Shown here piece after piece: positions 1 to 12,423 of a stretch of 64,000 nucleotides of DNA (its first letter is position 1; every line of letters begins with the position of its first letter). Both the position numbers and the translations under genes were made by a program. The DNA comes from Endothia cerciana (taxonomy: Eukaryota; Ascomycota; Sordariomycetes; Diaporthales; Cryphonectriaceae). The notes under the pieces are model-generated. The model was not told where the DNA came from. It was given only the letters and a program-made list of their open reading frames with translations, and ran no database searches. The stretch spans positions 1,488,001-1,552,000 of the forward strand of contig JALRMH010000001.1 in assembly GCA_026119935.1 (NCBI GenBank), written 5' to 3'.

Positions 1-2963
1 TGAATCGCCCGTGTCACTGATGAACTGGGAATGATTTCAGATGCCTTCCACACCACCCTGAAGAGGCCATGAATCAACACCGTCAGGCTCTCGGGGCGTA
101 CCCGAACTCAGCGGGACTGATCCTGTGCTCCACGACCGTATCTCGGCCTTATCAAGATCGACCTGAGACTGTTCTTTTTTCTTCGCCCCTCCTTTTCTTC
201 TGCCTGTGTCGGAAATTCCCCCCAGAGATTGTAGCTTGACTGCTAAGAAAACCACCCTGCAGAGCAATGGAGGCAGGCCGGCGTACCCGTCCAACACAGG
301 TGTCATCATATTCCCAGCTTTCTGCACGATGCGTAACCAACCTGCTGCCACCTCGCAGCCGGCACGTGTCTCCGGCTGGTCGCTTACTGCGCGGCCTTGT
401 TACACCGATGGACCATTGGGAAGACCTCAGCTGCTTAGAGCTTGCAAAACATCGAGATCGTCTCTCCTGAGGTAGCATGCGCTCACATGTGGAGTAAGTC
501 GGGTGGAAGTTGAATCTGGGTATGTCGGATCTCTTCCCGAGCTGCCTGCGTTTCCTGGTTAGAAACACCACAAAGTAGGACTCGCAGAAACTCGGGCAAT
601 GGGACTGCTGACAACGAGGATGGATTATCTGATACTGCAATAAAAGCACCATGAAACTATAAGCTGGACGTACGTTGTGCAGACGTTAGGTTGAAGAGTC
701 CCCAATAGGGACCTTTTTTTTTACCTTAATTTCTCTACAGAAAGAATCGTAGCCCGTGAAGTACGAACCCGGTCCTCCACACCCTGCGGAACACCCATCT
801 TTCAGGGCGAGTCCAAACTCACAGCTTGCAACGCGTCACTTACGCGTCAACCCTATAGCCCAGGCCAGTATTGGACTCGGGAGGTCGCTGGATATTTGAT
901 TTTACCACTTGGTTTTTTAGCACATTCGAACCCGGGGACCTGGCACATCATGGCAACTGTCGGGGATCAAGTGCCTTGGCCAGGTTCATATCCTGCTGGA
1001 GTTGGAAGAAAGGTTGCCTGGACTGGCTGATAAGGATGACTCGAGTTGGGTAGGGATGAAAGTTGGGCTTGCTGGGCTACCGCCGTCCATGCTTGAACTC
1101 TGCTTACTGGACTGTTGCCTCTGTAAAGGGTTCACCCCGACTGTGTGTCTGCCTTCCTTTCCTTCTTCCTTCTGTCTACTATGTGTACACCCATAAAGAG
1201 CTGAACGATCAGGCTGGTTGTGATCTCGAGAGCAAATGGTGTCACTCTTAGTGCATACTTCTTAGGCGGATTCGACAAAGCTTAACCTTCTGCCGAAGAA
1301 GCCCAAGCCCATCCTATTCACAGGAACCATATGCTCCTCGATCTTCTCGTGGGCATACTCAGCATCACCATCTATAATTCCATCATCTCTAGAACTGGTG
1401 AATGTTCACATAACAGCCTCATCCATCACGAGCCAGTCCGAGGACGTTCCCATTCCGTCCCTGAGCGAGTCTCGGGTCCTACAGCGGGCAGAATCCTAAT
1501 CAAGGAATTTTTTGAAGTAGCGGCCAGTTGAAAATGTTTGAACCCTTCTCATAGTCCTGCTGGCTCTCCTGCTCACGCCCGTGCTTCTGCCGAATAGCTC
1601 ATTTTCTGTGCTACGAAGTTAGGCTTGATCTGGACGTCCCTGGTATAGCCTCTTCACTAGCTTGGATGTGCCGAGAGGGATCTGGTTGTTCTGTAGGCCA
1701 TACCGCTAGTTATGGAAGGTCTTGCCGTACATTCCCATTCTGATATTGCTCATTACTGCTTGATTGATGACTGCTTATAATCATCGAAGTCTACTTCCAA
1801 GGTTCGACGAGCTGACGTGGTGGCGCTGTTGTACAGAGCATACTGAAACGAACAGACGGCCGTGATCGTGCAGTAAATGATTTGCACCGATCTCCCTGTT
1901 CGTAGGACCCGAGACGAAGTTGGTACGCATTAAGGAATAGTACTGTGCCCTCCGGGCTGTGGTGGCTAAAGGGACTAAGCAGTGGCTGCTGTTGAGGTGA
2001 TGCACAAAAAAGCAACGAGACCAGGAGAGAATTAAGGAGAGTCTTCGCTGGCGACAGGATGGGAACTAAGTGCGGATGAGACAATTTCTGGTGTTCTGGG
2101 GCGGAACTTTGAGGCCTTGTAGGGAGCGTCAAAGGTGGAGAGAAGATTCTTCCGAACTTTATCGACTTGGGCCTCACATTCTCCGGACAGTTTTGTGTCG
2201 GCTATGCCCTTCATACTCTCGGTGATACTGCATGACTGAGTCTTTGCTGGTGTCGACTCATGAGTCCTGACACCGAAACCCGCCTTTTCTGCCTTCATTT
2301 TCCTTCTTCCACAGACGAGCCTGCTTCGACTCACGTTGTACACGAGCCGATCGTCAGATGAATTAGGCAGACACGAGTGTGACTCCTAATATGACGCGCC
2401 TGCGTGCTCTTGATCGTATTGTGCGAGGCAGTGGTCTCGATTTGGAGACGAAGTGCAGGAGTCCAGTCGCCAGGGGTGAGAACAAGGAGGGTGTTTAGGA
2501 TTTGAAGGGTGTCGGTCGGGCCGCCTCGGAAAGGCCGCCCAGGGGCTATTTACGGCCTGAGAATATTAGCTGGTCGGTATCCATGTGCAGGGCGCTGCAG
2601 TGGTGGAACGTACCACGGGCACATTTGTGCCTTTCAGTCAGCTCGTGACAGACCGGCACAGATGTGCCTGTGTGGTACGAAAATAGTAAGATCTCGTGTC
2701 AACCAACGTACAGAAAGGCAAGGCCGGAACAAAAGGTCTCGACATTAGACTTCGATCTTGTTCGTGGTTGATGTATTCTTTATTTATCTCTGTTTTTTGT
2801 CAAAACGAAAAAAGAGCCTTCTCCCAGAAAACAGTCAATTCTCGTGTCAACGGACTTGGTGGGCATTACCCGCAGCTCGTCGTAACCGCTGCATCGACGC
2901 CCCGACCACGGACCGGCTCCCTTAGTTGACATCATCCTGTAGAGAAGGCCCATTGTCTAGCAC
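1..2963. other. Left-edge region without a supported gene
   Basis: No reading frame here shows a recognisable domain or coding-like composition, and frames on both strands are short and overlapping. The best candidate is a minus-strand frame at 2032-2343 (103 codons), which I do not recognise and cannot link to flanking exons. Nothing resembling an RNA gene or transposon end was seen. Confidence 0.5.
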
Positions 2964-4166
2964 ATGGTTCAAAGTGTCAAGACACTGTTTCCTCCGGCCG
3001 AGACGATGTACGTACAGATCAGTGACACCAACTTGAGCCGAACCACTGGGGGCAGCCGGACCTTCATGATCCGCCCGTCCGATAGTGGGAATGGCCAGAA
3101 ACGAGCAACTCTGAAGGAGCGTTCTCAACTGCCAGCATGTCAACGTCAACGGCGTGACGGCAGTTCGACTCCCCAAACGTCAGCATCCGGAAGCGAACCT
3201 ATTCCCACGATTCCCACACCGCCTGCATCTTGCACTTCGAGGGTGGTTTCAAGAACGCCCGAGCATCAGCGTTTCAATTGGGTTGAGGAAGGAGATGCAA
3301 GCACGGCATGGAGCCATCTGGACACGGCTGAGACGTATAGCCTAAGCGCGCCGAAGCTCGACCCTGGCCATGTATTCGGAGCTCAAGAAGTCATTGATGA
3401 GTTGACGAAAGTCGCTATCGAGGGTTTTGCTCTAGAATATGCTCGCTCGGGGGCGAAAACATCGAGGGGTTCGCAGTCACAGACCAGCCGGGAGCGCACT
3501 AGACACCCTTTTCTCGACCCATGGTCAGGCGCTGGAGACATATATGATATCTGGGACAGTAATCCTAGTCCGGTAGAGTGCCCATTGGCGAGCCGGGGAA
3601 TTTGGGCGTGTCCATTCTACCTGAAGGACAAGGAGAGATATACCAGCTGCTTGACCCGGCACTGTCTGTTGAGCGCCGATGACGTGAGAGAGCACTTGTG
3701 CCTCATGCATCGAGAGCCTATCTTTTGCCCAGTCTGCTACGCCAAGTTTTCCACGGTCAAAGAACGGGATGATCACGTGCGGAGCCGGGGGTGTTCCCAC
3801 CAAACGCCAGTCAGATTCGAGGGGGTCAAAGATGCCCAAGTGCGAGAACTTGACAGAATGGATGACGCTGAAAGAAGGGCGCCAAGATCCAGGACAGGAG
3901 AATGGGGCGAGATCTGGCGTATCGTGTTCCCTGGAGGAACACCGCCCCCTTCACCGTTTTCCTATACCCAAAAGGAATTTGGTGTCTACGAACTGCGGCG
4001 ATACTGGAAGAAGAACGGGCAGAACATCATAGCTGATGTGTTGGCGAGACATGGGCTTCGGGAATACAGCATTAAAAACGAAGAGAGAAACCTGGAAGCT
4101 TTATACCGTCTAGTGGCGGACCGCGCCGTGGATCATTTGTTTCTATGCACGGATGATCATGCCTGA
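2964..4166 (+). CDS. C2H2-type zinc-finger domain protein (fungal family)
   Basis: Single-exon frame of 400 codons from the first in-frame ATG. Residues 1-190 are low-complexity and Ser/Thr-rich. Residues 214-277 hold the recognisable core: a first finger-like unit with C216, C229, H244 and H249 after the tract RGIWACPFYLKD, then a tighter unit C255-P-V-C258 with H271 and C277. This arrangement (ACPFY..., a widely spaced first pair, then CPxCYAxF...) is one I know from many unnamed Pezizomycotina proteins. The second unit ends in Cys rather than His, so it is C2HC-like. The tail (285-400) is basic and helical without a known domain. No signal peptide or membrane segment is visible. DNA or RNA binding is possible but not shown. 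It converges on the DUF6594 gene. An unseen upstream exon cannot be excluded. Confidence 0.75.
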   Translation: MVQSVKTLFPPAETMYVQISDTNLSRTTGGSRTFMIRPSDSGNGQKRATLKERSQLPACQRQRRDGSSTPQTSASGSEPIPTIPTPPASCTSRVVSRTPEHQRFNWVEEGDASTAWSHLDTAETYSLSAPKLDPGHVFGAQEVIDELTKVAIEGFALEYARSGAKTSRGSQSQTSRERTRHPFLDPWSGAGDIYDIWDSNPSPVECPLASRGIWACPFYLKDKERYTSCLTRHCLLSADDVREHLCLMHREPIFCPVCYAKFSTVKERDDHVRSRGCSHQTPVRFEGVKDAQVRELDRMDDAERRAPRSRTGEWGEIWRIVFPGGTPPPSPFSYTQKEFGVYELRRYWKKNGQNIIADVLARHGLREYSIKNEERNLEALYRLVADRAVDHLFLCTDDHA

Positions 4167-4966
4167 GAAGCTGAGTGCTACCGCGGAATGTATGGGGGGG
4201 TCAAAGGCGACAACGCAACTTACGGCCCAAATTGGTATTCGTTCTTTTCTACTGCCAGGATTTTCTCGAGATGAACCTCAAAGTCTCCTTGCGACCAGCC
4301 TCTACACCCTGTGTGGACTCATCGTCTCTTTTAAAGTACTTCTAAACGCCAACAGCCGCTTTGAGGGTGAAAGTTTATCCCACCTCACAAGAGCATTGTT
4401 GCAAGTCGAGCGGGAGAGTGAACACTAAACAGGTCCTCAGTGCAGCAGACTATGCTCAAAGGTCAATAATGAAAAGGGAAAATTTACTACTGAAGTGCTC
4501 TGTCCTGAGAAGGCATACGATGTGATCGAAACTAGGATCACGAAAGTCGAGACACGGACAATATACTGTCTAGCACGATTTGTGCGTATAAGTTACGGTG
4601 TGTGTCAGAAGTGTGTGCACGCTGCGATTGAAAAATCTCAGGAATTAACGAGCCCTTTCCCATACCGCACAGTAAATGTGCAAAGCACAACCTCAGTCAA
4701 GTTCCCATCGTGGCTATTGAATTTGAAGACGTCTCAGCCACCATGGTTGCCGGCGCATGAGACCTACTACCGAAGTACTACAGCAAAGTCAGGGAGACGG
4801 CGGGGGGGGGGGGGTTGGATCTCAGAGCCATCTCCAGAAAATTGATTGAAATGGGCCTATTATGGTTGAATGAACTTCTAGGCCGCCCCCTTGAAATCCT
4901 TGAATTGATGCCTGTTTTGCCCCCAGTCCCCCAGCCCCCAAGAGAGGCGAGGGCAAAACGAAGACC
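4167..4966. other. Intergenic gap between convergent genes
   Basis: Tail-to-tail gap between the zinc-finger gene and the DUF6594 gene. It holds an 11-base G tract at 4802-4812. The open frames on the plus strand here have no recognisable features and overlap the 3' end of the DUF6594 gene antisense. Confidence 0.5.
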
Positions 4967-6099
4967 TTATGCAACTCTGGAGAGAAGGCCGCCCATGATA
5001 ACGCAGTATGTAGAGACGACACCAACCTCATCTGACTCATCCGTCTCAATGACAAGAACAAGAGCGGTGAAAAGGACGCACATCACCACTACTAGGGCCA
5101 TCCTGACTGCGGGGCTTAAGTACGGCAGCAGAGCCACAGGGATCCCAAGGAAAACACAGAACGCCAGAAGCAAGACAACTCCGCGAACCCACAAAAGAAC
5201 TGCGCCCTCGTACCGCAGAAATCGGAGATCCTTGGTGTGGGTAGTGTTTGATCGGAATGGACGCTATGTCTACCTTCAGACCCGGCGCCGTACTCAAGGG
5301 TTTTAATATAGGGTGGAATAAACGGGTTACTCACGAGAATGAAACTATCCAGTCTCGTCATCGGCATAACTGCTTCCACGAGTTTCTCGATGGGGCCTCT
5401 CTTCGGCGCTAGCATCCGAAAGTCATGAGCTTCTTTGTCCCTGTACATATCAAGTTGCCCAACCGAGCGCCAACCAAGCCACAGCCGCAATTGATCGAGG
5501 CTGGAATCCTGTGGAGCCTCGCTGCAATTGACTATGTTTGCGTTCACCCATGCAGCATCTGCGACCCAGGGGATTAGCCCTGGGGCTCTTTTGAAGTGGC
5601 ACTGTAGCGCGGGGCTTTCAGACGTACCGTATTGTGCCATCTTTTCTCCGAGTCTCGACATCAACTCCATCAGCTTGATGTTTGTTTCACTTGCAAACAG
5701 CAGGGGCTCTGATTCGATTTTGTTGTCGGCTGCGAGCTCCTTTCTGAGGTTCTTAACCTCCTTGCTTAGCAGCGTTATCTCTTGGGCTCGATACTCTAGG
5801 ACTAGAGACCGTTCGACCGCAAAGCCTGGGTAGAAGGAAAAGCGAGGATCATAGTCTTTGATTCGCGCGAGACCAAAGGGCCCGGAGTCATGCTCTAAGG
5901 TAGACATCGTCAGTAGGCAACCTGGATTTCCTGATGGCTGGCATTTACCTAGGGAGATGTTCTGTGCTGAACTGGAGGTCATTGAGGCTCGCGGCTGACT
6001 CGGCGTCTCAGAAGCCTGGTGATCCTCGACTCCTTCTCCGGTGTCACGATGGCTCTCACCTCTCTCAACCTCACTGAGTCCAATGAACTCTGAAGACAT
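4967..6099 (-). CDS. DUF6594-type membrane protein, two exons
   Basis: Spliced model: exon 1 6099-5335, intron 5334-5231 (104 bp, donor GTGAGT, acceptor CCAAG), exon 2 5230-4967, phase 0, 342 aa. The unspliced first frame runs into the intron and loses the membrane region. The second exon restores it in another frame, which supports the join. Residues 1-80 are hydrophilic and disordered. Residues ~90-130 contain the FYPGFAVERSLVLEYRAQEI stretch followed by a short coiled coil, typical of DUF6594 proteins. The C-terminal ~75 residues have three closely spaced hydrophobic helices (VVLLLAFCVFLGIP, MALVVVMCVLFTALVLVI, VGVVSTYCVIMGG), also typical. The family is fungal and has no assigned biochemical role. 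I assign the family from pattern memory only. Start: first ATG of the frame, followed by a Ser/Glu-rich N-terminus. Confidence 0.8.
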
Positions 6100-9044
6100 C
6101 TTGGGACAGCCTGATTCGAGGATTGGAGTCTGGTGGTTTCAGTCAGAGGAGCAATCTCGACGGAGTTGCGTCCTTATATAGTCCGGGCTTCATGGCTGTG
6201 CCAGCCTGCCTCAAGGCATATCTAACGGCGAGAGAGCTTGGAGGCGCTTTGATGCTGCTCAGAAAGTGCCTAACTTGACCTAGAGCCAATGTTTTACACA
6301 TCCTTCTGCAGATGGAGGTCGGTTAGGTGAGAAAAGCACTGGATTGACATCGTACTACAGCATTAATCCGCTGTACTGTAGTATATTGTGTCGGTCTGGC
6401 CACGACTGTACCCTCAAGAGGTTTAGGTGTTATGCAGCTGAGATTCAGGCTTGGTTAACACGGCAGGATGACGGTGGTCCTCAGACACCACTTAAATTTC
6501 GCCGAAGCGGCTGGTCCCAATTGTTTCAGACAGCAGCCGAATACCCCTACGCGAGCCTCACACGATCACCTTGAGGACTTCTTTTGAACATAACGACCAG
6601 CAAGTGATCACGAGCCTTTAGCCCTTTTTGGCTCGTTGAAACATGCGCTTGTAGATGTTGTCTGGCTCCCGCTTCATTTTCTCGGCGATCTCATGCAAAG
6701 GGGAATGCTATCCCTACACCCAGCGGGAACCGTACCCGAGAAAGCAATGTCGACCAGATCCCTGAGCTAACGGACGCAGAACATGAAGGAAATAACATCT
6801 AGTCAATGTTATTGAGACAAATTACATTGATTGGACGGAAAATTCTGTGCCTATCTTGCTTTCGGACCTTTAGGTGTGGAGAAGCGACAACGTGACCGAC
6901 GTATAACAACAGGACGAACTGCGTACAAGCGTCCGGAACTTGTGTCGGAAAAACCATCGATCCTTTCCTTGCTAGCAAGCGCATACAGACTTCTCTTCAT
7001 GTGTGATGGTTGGTGTATAGGTCCCAAGTTCAGAACCACTCCGGAGACGGCACAGAAGTCGAAGTGAGAAGATTGCGTAGACATGGGCACCTTCAGAAAC
7101 AACACGGGAGAGTTGGTTGGAGCTTTAAGTCCGGATTACACCTTTAGTGCCTTGCTTATTTAGCAGAGTCCAACGTTTTGGTACAGCACTCTGATGAACT
7201 TACAAGGGCACCTGAGGTGCTTCACGACCTGGGCTGGCACTGAGGCTGCGCAGGATGGGGGGCATCCTTTGGCTCAATTGGCTGGATTATGAGAGTCCCG
7301 TGCCCATTCCTTTTCTTCAAATTAACCAAGCCCCACCAGAACCCGTGTTGGGAAATGGTAGTTGGTGATTTATTTTGGTAATACATCTTGATAGCGTGAA
7401 GATGATCGGAGAAGCTTCTCGCGGGCCGGGAGCTTGTGGTGAAGCGTCTTGGAGCGACTTGACGAAGTGTGAAGAAAAGGCACTGTGTACAGGAAAAGGA
7501 AGTGAATATATAGACGCATATGAGCGGGCTTCACCAGGGGATAGATGATGGGATCTTACCATGGAGCGGCATGATGGTCGGATTGATCCGAAGCCCCCTC
7601 CCGAAAAAGCAAGGCCGGAGCTCGTGACAAAGCAGAGACTCAGTCGAGACACGACTGTCGTGCACCAGCCAGCCAGAAGGTCAGAAACAACCAGGTGGAA
7701 GCTTGAAATCGCGTCTGAGCACACCACCACCACCTGGGATCCTGGACGTGGCTTGCGATGGGAGAATCACCCTGCGCAGGCGCAGCATGGTCACAATAAT
7801 TGCTAACCAGAGATATCCACATCACTTAATCACCACGCCAGGCTCATCCCTGCTCGATGCCATCTGGCTACAGTCCATCACACTTCAAGGACCTTGCTTG
7901 TCTAGACAAGTCCTAAACGGTAGAGACTGGGGGAATAGGCTCCTGGCAGGCAGCAACAGGCTCTATGCCCATCGGGAGCCAATTGGCATCCTACCCGTGA
8001 GACCCTCTGGAGTCTGGCGACGGAGCAAGGGAAGACACTAGTGACTTGGAGGTAGCGCTGTGTTCAAACAGATAGAATCAAATGATTGGATAGTTCTAGC
8101 TGAGGGTTCTCAGGTATCCTGGAAAAGCAACTTCGCGCCAAATGACTTGGAAATACAACCCGCCCCGTTTATCAGCCTAATCGACAGGTCGCTATCTATC
8201 ACTTGTCAAATGTCAGATATCATATGCAGGAACCAAGACAGTGATAACAAGGGGTCGTTTGTGGCTTGTTGGGATGCGATATCTGGTGCGCGCCGAAGGC
8301 TCCCCCCTCTTCTCCCAAAACTAGCAAGTGCTGCCGACCTCATACATCTCGCTTTGAGCTCCCTCAATCTTAGAAGCCCTCGAGAAGACGCAACAGAAGA
8401 GCTGGATGCTAGAAACTTCTTCCCGACCTTCGGTAGCCTCGCCACGTCCGCTAGGAATTGCTAACACTCGAGGCCTCGTAGGGCGGCAGGCACTCGGCCG
8501 GAATTGCATCCAATGTGAGCCGCTCAGCAGAGAAATTGCCAGTTTCAGAAGTCCAGAGCCGGCTGATTCTGATTCTTTTCGGACCCGCGATGACCATTCT
8601 CCCGGCAATCATCTGAGATATGCGCACATTGTCCACGTCCCAACGATGTCCCGGCTGCCAGGGTAGCCCTGGACAGCGTTGGATCATGCTCTGGAAGCTT
8701 CCTGGTTAGGAAGCTTGAGTTGCTCATCAGGACCAGAACGAGACTTCAATAAACACGCAACGTAATTGAATTTTGAGACATGCAGTGTCGAATATGAGCT
8801 TGAAGGGAGAAATTCGGCCCTCCATAGCAAATCAATCCGTCCGAATTTCGAATGGTACTCACCTAGACGCCGACTCGTGGTGTGATGGTGTCCGCACGGC
8901 CAGAAATGGCCCATCTCGGAGTATTGTCGCAACGACAACAAGAAGCTGAGAAAAAAGGAGGTAGTATTATCACTATGAAGGGTGAGACCTGCATGACAGA
9001 AGGGATTCACACCGTCACCTTGTCATCCCGAGCCTGACCAGATG
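6100..9044. other. Long gap, no supported gene
   Basis: Nearly 3 kb with only short unrelated frames on both strands and no recognisable domain. The proximal part is presumably the promoter of the DUF6594 gene (minus) and the distal part the 3' flank of the next minus-strand gene. No repeats longer than short homopolymers were noticed. Confidence 0.5.
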
Positions 9045-11691
9045 TCATATCTCCAGGCTAGATTCGGGTATCAAGCCTTGGCCGTCAGCCCCGAAGCAAG
9101 GCGTCCATTTCCTTGACAACCGGTTCCCACGCTCCCGCGCAGCTTCCAGTCGCCTATTTTCCTTGTCATTTCTGCGGATCTGTCTAGACATTGGTAGTGG
9201 TAGAGAGGGGTTCTTGTCTCTCGAGACGGACTCAAACGCCCTGAGATCAGCCAGGAATCGGCGCAGCCTGATACCCGTTTTGGCGCGGATCCAAGCATCT
9301 AGATCCTCATCGCAGGCAGCACAAATAGCCATTTTCAAGCCAATGAGGATGTCTCTGTCGTTAATGTCACTATCGGAGCATTCCACAGCAACGGAAGATG
9401 CAGGTCTCAGTTCCTGGGCTGCGACCGAAGCCAGGCGCTCAGAATGAGGTGTGCTTGAAGGTTTCGAGCTTGCTACTTTGGAAGTCGACTGCTCGGGAGG
9501 TTCGGACTTAGGAGGCGCTATTCGAGCGGCTTCTAGATCCAACTTCCTCTCGTAACGTCTTCTCTCCTCCATGGCATCCAATTTCGAGATAACAGCATCA
9601 AGCGCTCTTTCGAAGGATGATGATGATCCCGGGAGAGTGACTGGCAACTGTGGTAGGAGGTCAAAGTCAGGCTTCACCTCATTCTGCTTGGGGTTTGGCT
9701 TCTCAATTTCCTCTGGAACTGTCTTAGAATCCTCACGAATGGTCGGAGGCACAGGTTGAGGTTTAGATAGGGGATTCCGCCGCAGACCCGTTGCCTTGTG
9801 CCACTTGTTGCATAATGAATGCCCTGGGTGATGACGACGACCCACCTGCAATTCAGGCTCCTTTCCAGACATTTCTTTGGGCGGCGTTTCCGGTTTCTCC
9901 TCCGCCAATGGGTTGGAGGTAACGGTCCAGTCCCTTGGTGGAGGTGGTGGACTCCTGTGAGGCTCTTGCGGCAGCTCCCCTTCAGTCGTCCAAGAATGGG
10001 CTGAAACGGAGTCTTTGCCTGGAACTGGTCGAATATCGCCAGACACCGTCGACAACTCGTCTCGACCTGGAGGGGAAGGGCAGTTGTCGTGTATCAACAC
10101 TCCAGCTGTGGGCCACTCAGCCGTGTTCTCCATGTGACGACGCTCGCTCCTTGCAGGAATGGGCCGACGGATCATCGGTGGGCGCCTGGGTAGAGGTTTA
10201 TCCATGAAAGTGCTCTTCGTACTAGAAACAGAAGATGATAATGATGTATCCCGCAGGTCGGGCTGCTCATTCCGTGGCTTTTCAGATTTAGGAGTATCGA
10301 AGTATGAGTCTAGTTGTCCCAACTTATCTCCAGGTGTCAAGAAGGGCTTAGCCGGCATGGGCTGCGAAGGATGTATGTGGTCTTTCGAGAACTTGCGATC
10401 ACTATGAGTTCTAGAAGCAGGAGGGCGGATATCTCTCTTGCGGAACCACGGAAGCAAAGACCTGGTGGCAGGCCTCGAGTCTGAGCTCGGGGCTTGCGAT
10501 CTAGGTCGTGAGGTTGATGGTCCGTCTTTCTCCTTGTCGGGTAGCGATGGAGCTGCCGGTTCCTGAGCAAATGATTCTTGTTCCGACGGCGTCACAGTAC
10601 TGCCATCAACTTGCATGACTGCCAGAGCTGCACCTCTCGTCTGTCCAGCACAGGTCGGTCCCAGCTCTTGAATTCTGGGCATTTGCTCACGAGATGTGAC
10701 GGCCAGTCCGGCAGCCCTGAATTGTCTGTGATAGGGAAGAAGGTCGGTAAGGGTGTCCATGGTTGTAGGAGACTCCGAAACCGTGGGCGTAGAGGGGTGA
10801 GCTTTTGCCTTGCCATTGGTATTGGATACCACGCAATACCTCTCCAGCTCCTTGGTGAAACGAGACAGAGATCGCCTTTGGCGGTTTCCTGATGGTGGAG
10901 ACGCTGTACTCGGACGAGACTTGGCCTTCCTTGGCGTTGTGATGCAGGACAGCCGCTTCTGTTGTGATATTGATCTCTGAAGGGAATCCTCGACAAGAGG
11001 GTCCAGGATGGCGAATCGCCTCTCGTCTTCCTTAGGTTGTGCCGACGACCGTTCGCGGTGCGGAATCCCTGAGGTGCTTGGTCTCGGACCCTCCTGCTGG
11101 TTCGTGCGCCTCAAGTTCGGAGGCGCACGAACCACATAGCTTCCGTATCTTCTGGCATCCATCTGCGGAAAGCTGAGATATTCCACATTGCTGCCATCAA
11201 AGGACTCGACGTGCGCGTATTCGTTTTCTCGCTTCGGGGTAGGCACTGAAACCTTCATGTCAGCATGATTGCGAAGCGATTTCAGGTCAGCCGGGACACG
11301 CACCGTAATGCCCAGGATCTTCAGGAACTTGCATGAGGGAGTACCTGGAATCACCTCCCTCAGTAGCTGGTTTGGCAAGTTTGGCATTGCGCTTAGATTT
11401 GGCATCTCCCTGGACAGTTGCTCTCGCCCGCGGTAGCCCCCCCCGGCGCATTGGAGGTAATGGCCCCACGTCTCGCCGCCGGGGTGTCTCCGAGGGGATC
11501 CATTTCGCCGGTCTCATGCATGCTCCTGTTTTTGGCGGACGTTTAGGCACATGGATCGAGCTCCGAGTTGTTGACGAGCGCAGGCCTGACGATGTGGAAC
11601 GCTGGAAAGAGACTCTGACCCTGCTATTTCTGTTGCTGACACGGCGCCGCTTGCCAATCAGCGCCTGTTGGGCTCGACGTAGTTTGGACAT
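9045..11691 (-). CDS. Unrecognised low-complexity protein with conserved C-terminal helix block
   Basis: Spliced model: exon 1 11691-11304, intron 11303-11246 (58 bp, donor GTGCGT, branch GCTGAC, acceptor TTTCAG), exon 2 11245-9045, phase 1, 862 aa. An unspliced frame from 11405 also exists, but the frame from 11691 and the good splice signals favour the two-exon form. Most of the protein is Ser/Pro/Arg/Lys-rich and probably disordered, with an Arg-rich N-terminus (LRRAQQALIGKRRR). The only ordered-looking part is residues ~755-802 (DRDILIGLKMAICAACDEDL, then a WIRAKTGIRLRRFLADL stretch), an amphipathic helical block that I believe recurs at the C-terminus of fungal hypothetical proteins. No enzyme motif, signal peptide or membrane helix is visible. 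Function unknown. It lies downstream of SDHAF1 on the same strand, 388 bp away. Confidence 0.75.
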
Positions 11692-12079
11692 GTGTGGGCT
11701 GAGAGGTTTCTTGAGGACCCCCTCAGCGGCTCTAGTGGATGGGTTGACGGGGTGAGAGGCGGAGGATAGTGGCTCGATAAAGGCGTTAGCGGCGTGTCTG
11801 ATGTTGGGCCGACTTCGCGGACTTCCTCTCTAAGATAAGTTGAATGCAGACATCGCCCGTATTCCAAAAACGGCCCAGTTGCGTAAAGCGATCTGTGGGA
11901 ATACTACCAATGTTGTGAAGATTAGGACAGGCTAGGGTGTATAGGACCAGATGAAGCTGAGAAGTCGAGGCTGGGCTCATTGTTGTGAAGGCCAGAGATC
12001 CGGGCCGAGCCTTCCCAGCCTCAATGATGAGACGGTGGCCCGCACAATTAAAGCAGCCACGTCCAGATGGTCGTCATTA
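11692..12079. other. Gap between tandem minus-strand genes
   Basis: About 390 bp separating the SDHAF1 stop codon from the start of the unrecognised protein; presumably the latter's promoter and 5' leader. No distinct element recognised. Confidence 0.4.
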
Positions 12080-12423
12080 TCACTTGACGTCCCTTATCCC
12101 AGGCGCCGAGTAGGCGTCTAATTGCCTCCGCCCCTTCCTCAGAAGAAACTCGATGGCGGCGAAGTCTCGCTTCTCGATGGCGATGTTCTTCTCGAACTCA
12201 GCTCTGAAACTTGGTCAGCTGGAGCTCCTATTGGGCCCGCAATATCTAGCAACCAACCTAGCAAAGGCCTCGAAATGTTTCCGAGTTGCCTGCGGAGGAA
12301 GTCAGCGATGGTCGACAGTGAGACGAGAAGAGGATCACTCACCTCGGGCTTCTTCCGCGCTTCCCTAAGACAGCCACGGTACAATATCAACACCTCCTTC
12401 TGCAACCCTGAGAGACGCGCCAT
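12080..12423 (-). CDS. SDHAF1: Succinate dehydrogenase assembly factor 1 (LYR protein, Sdh6-like), three exons
   Basis: Spliced model: exon 1 12423-12343, intron 53 bp (donor GTGAGT), exon 2 12289-12258 (only 32 bp), intron 54 bp (donor GTTGGT, acceptor TTTCAG), exon 3 12203-12080; 78 aa. The protein starts MARLSGLQKEVL and has the LYR tripeptide at residues 14-16 followed by RGCLREARKKPE. Exon 3 encodes EKRDFAAIEFLLRKGRRQL and ends AYSAPGIRDVK. These are the hallmarks of SDHAF1/Sdh6, a mitochondrial matrix LYR-motif chaperone that helps Fe-S cluster delivery to the succinate dehydrogenase iron-sulfur subunit. Length matches the short fungal members (about 80 residues). The unspliced frame is unlike any LYR protein after residue 27, so splicing is required. 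The small middle exon joins in phase and rebuilds the ATRKHFEAFAR segment. Confidence 0.93.

Noticed and set aside
11406..11755. Plus-strand frame antisense to exon 1 of the 9045-11691 gene
   Set aside because: Overlaps a better-supported spliced coding exon on the minus strand and has no recognisable features.
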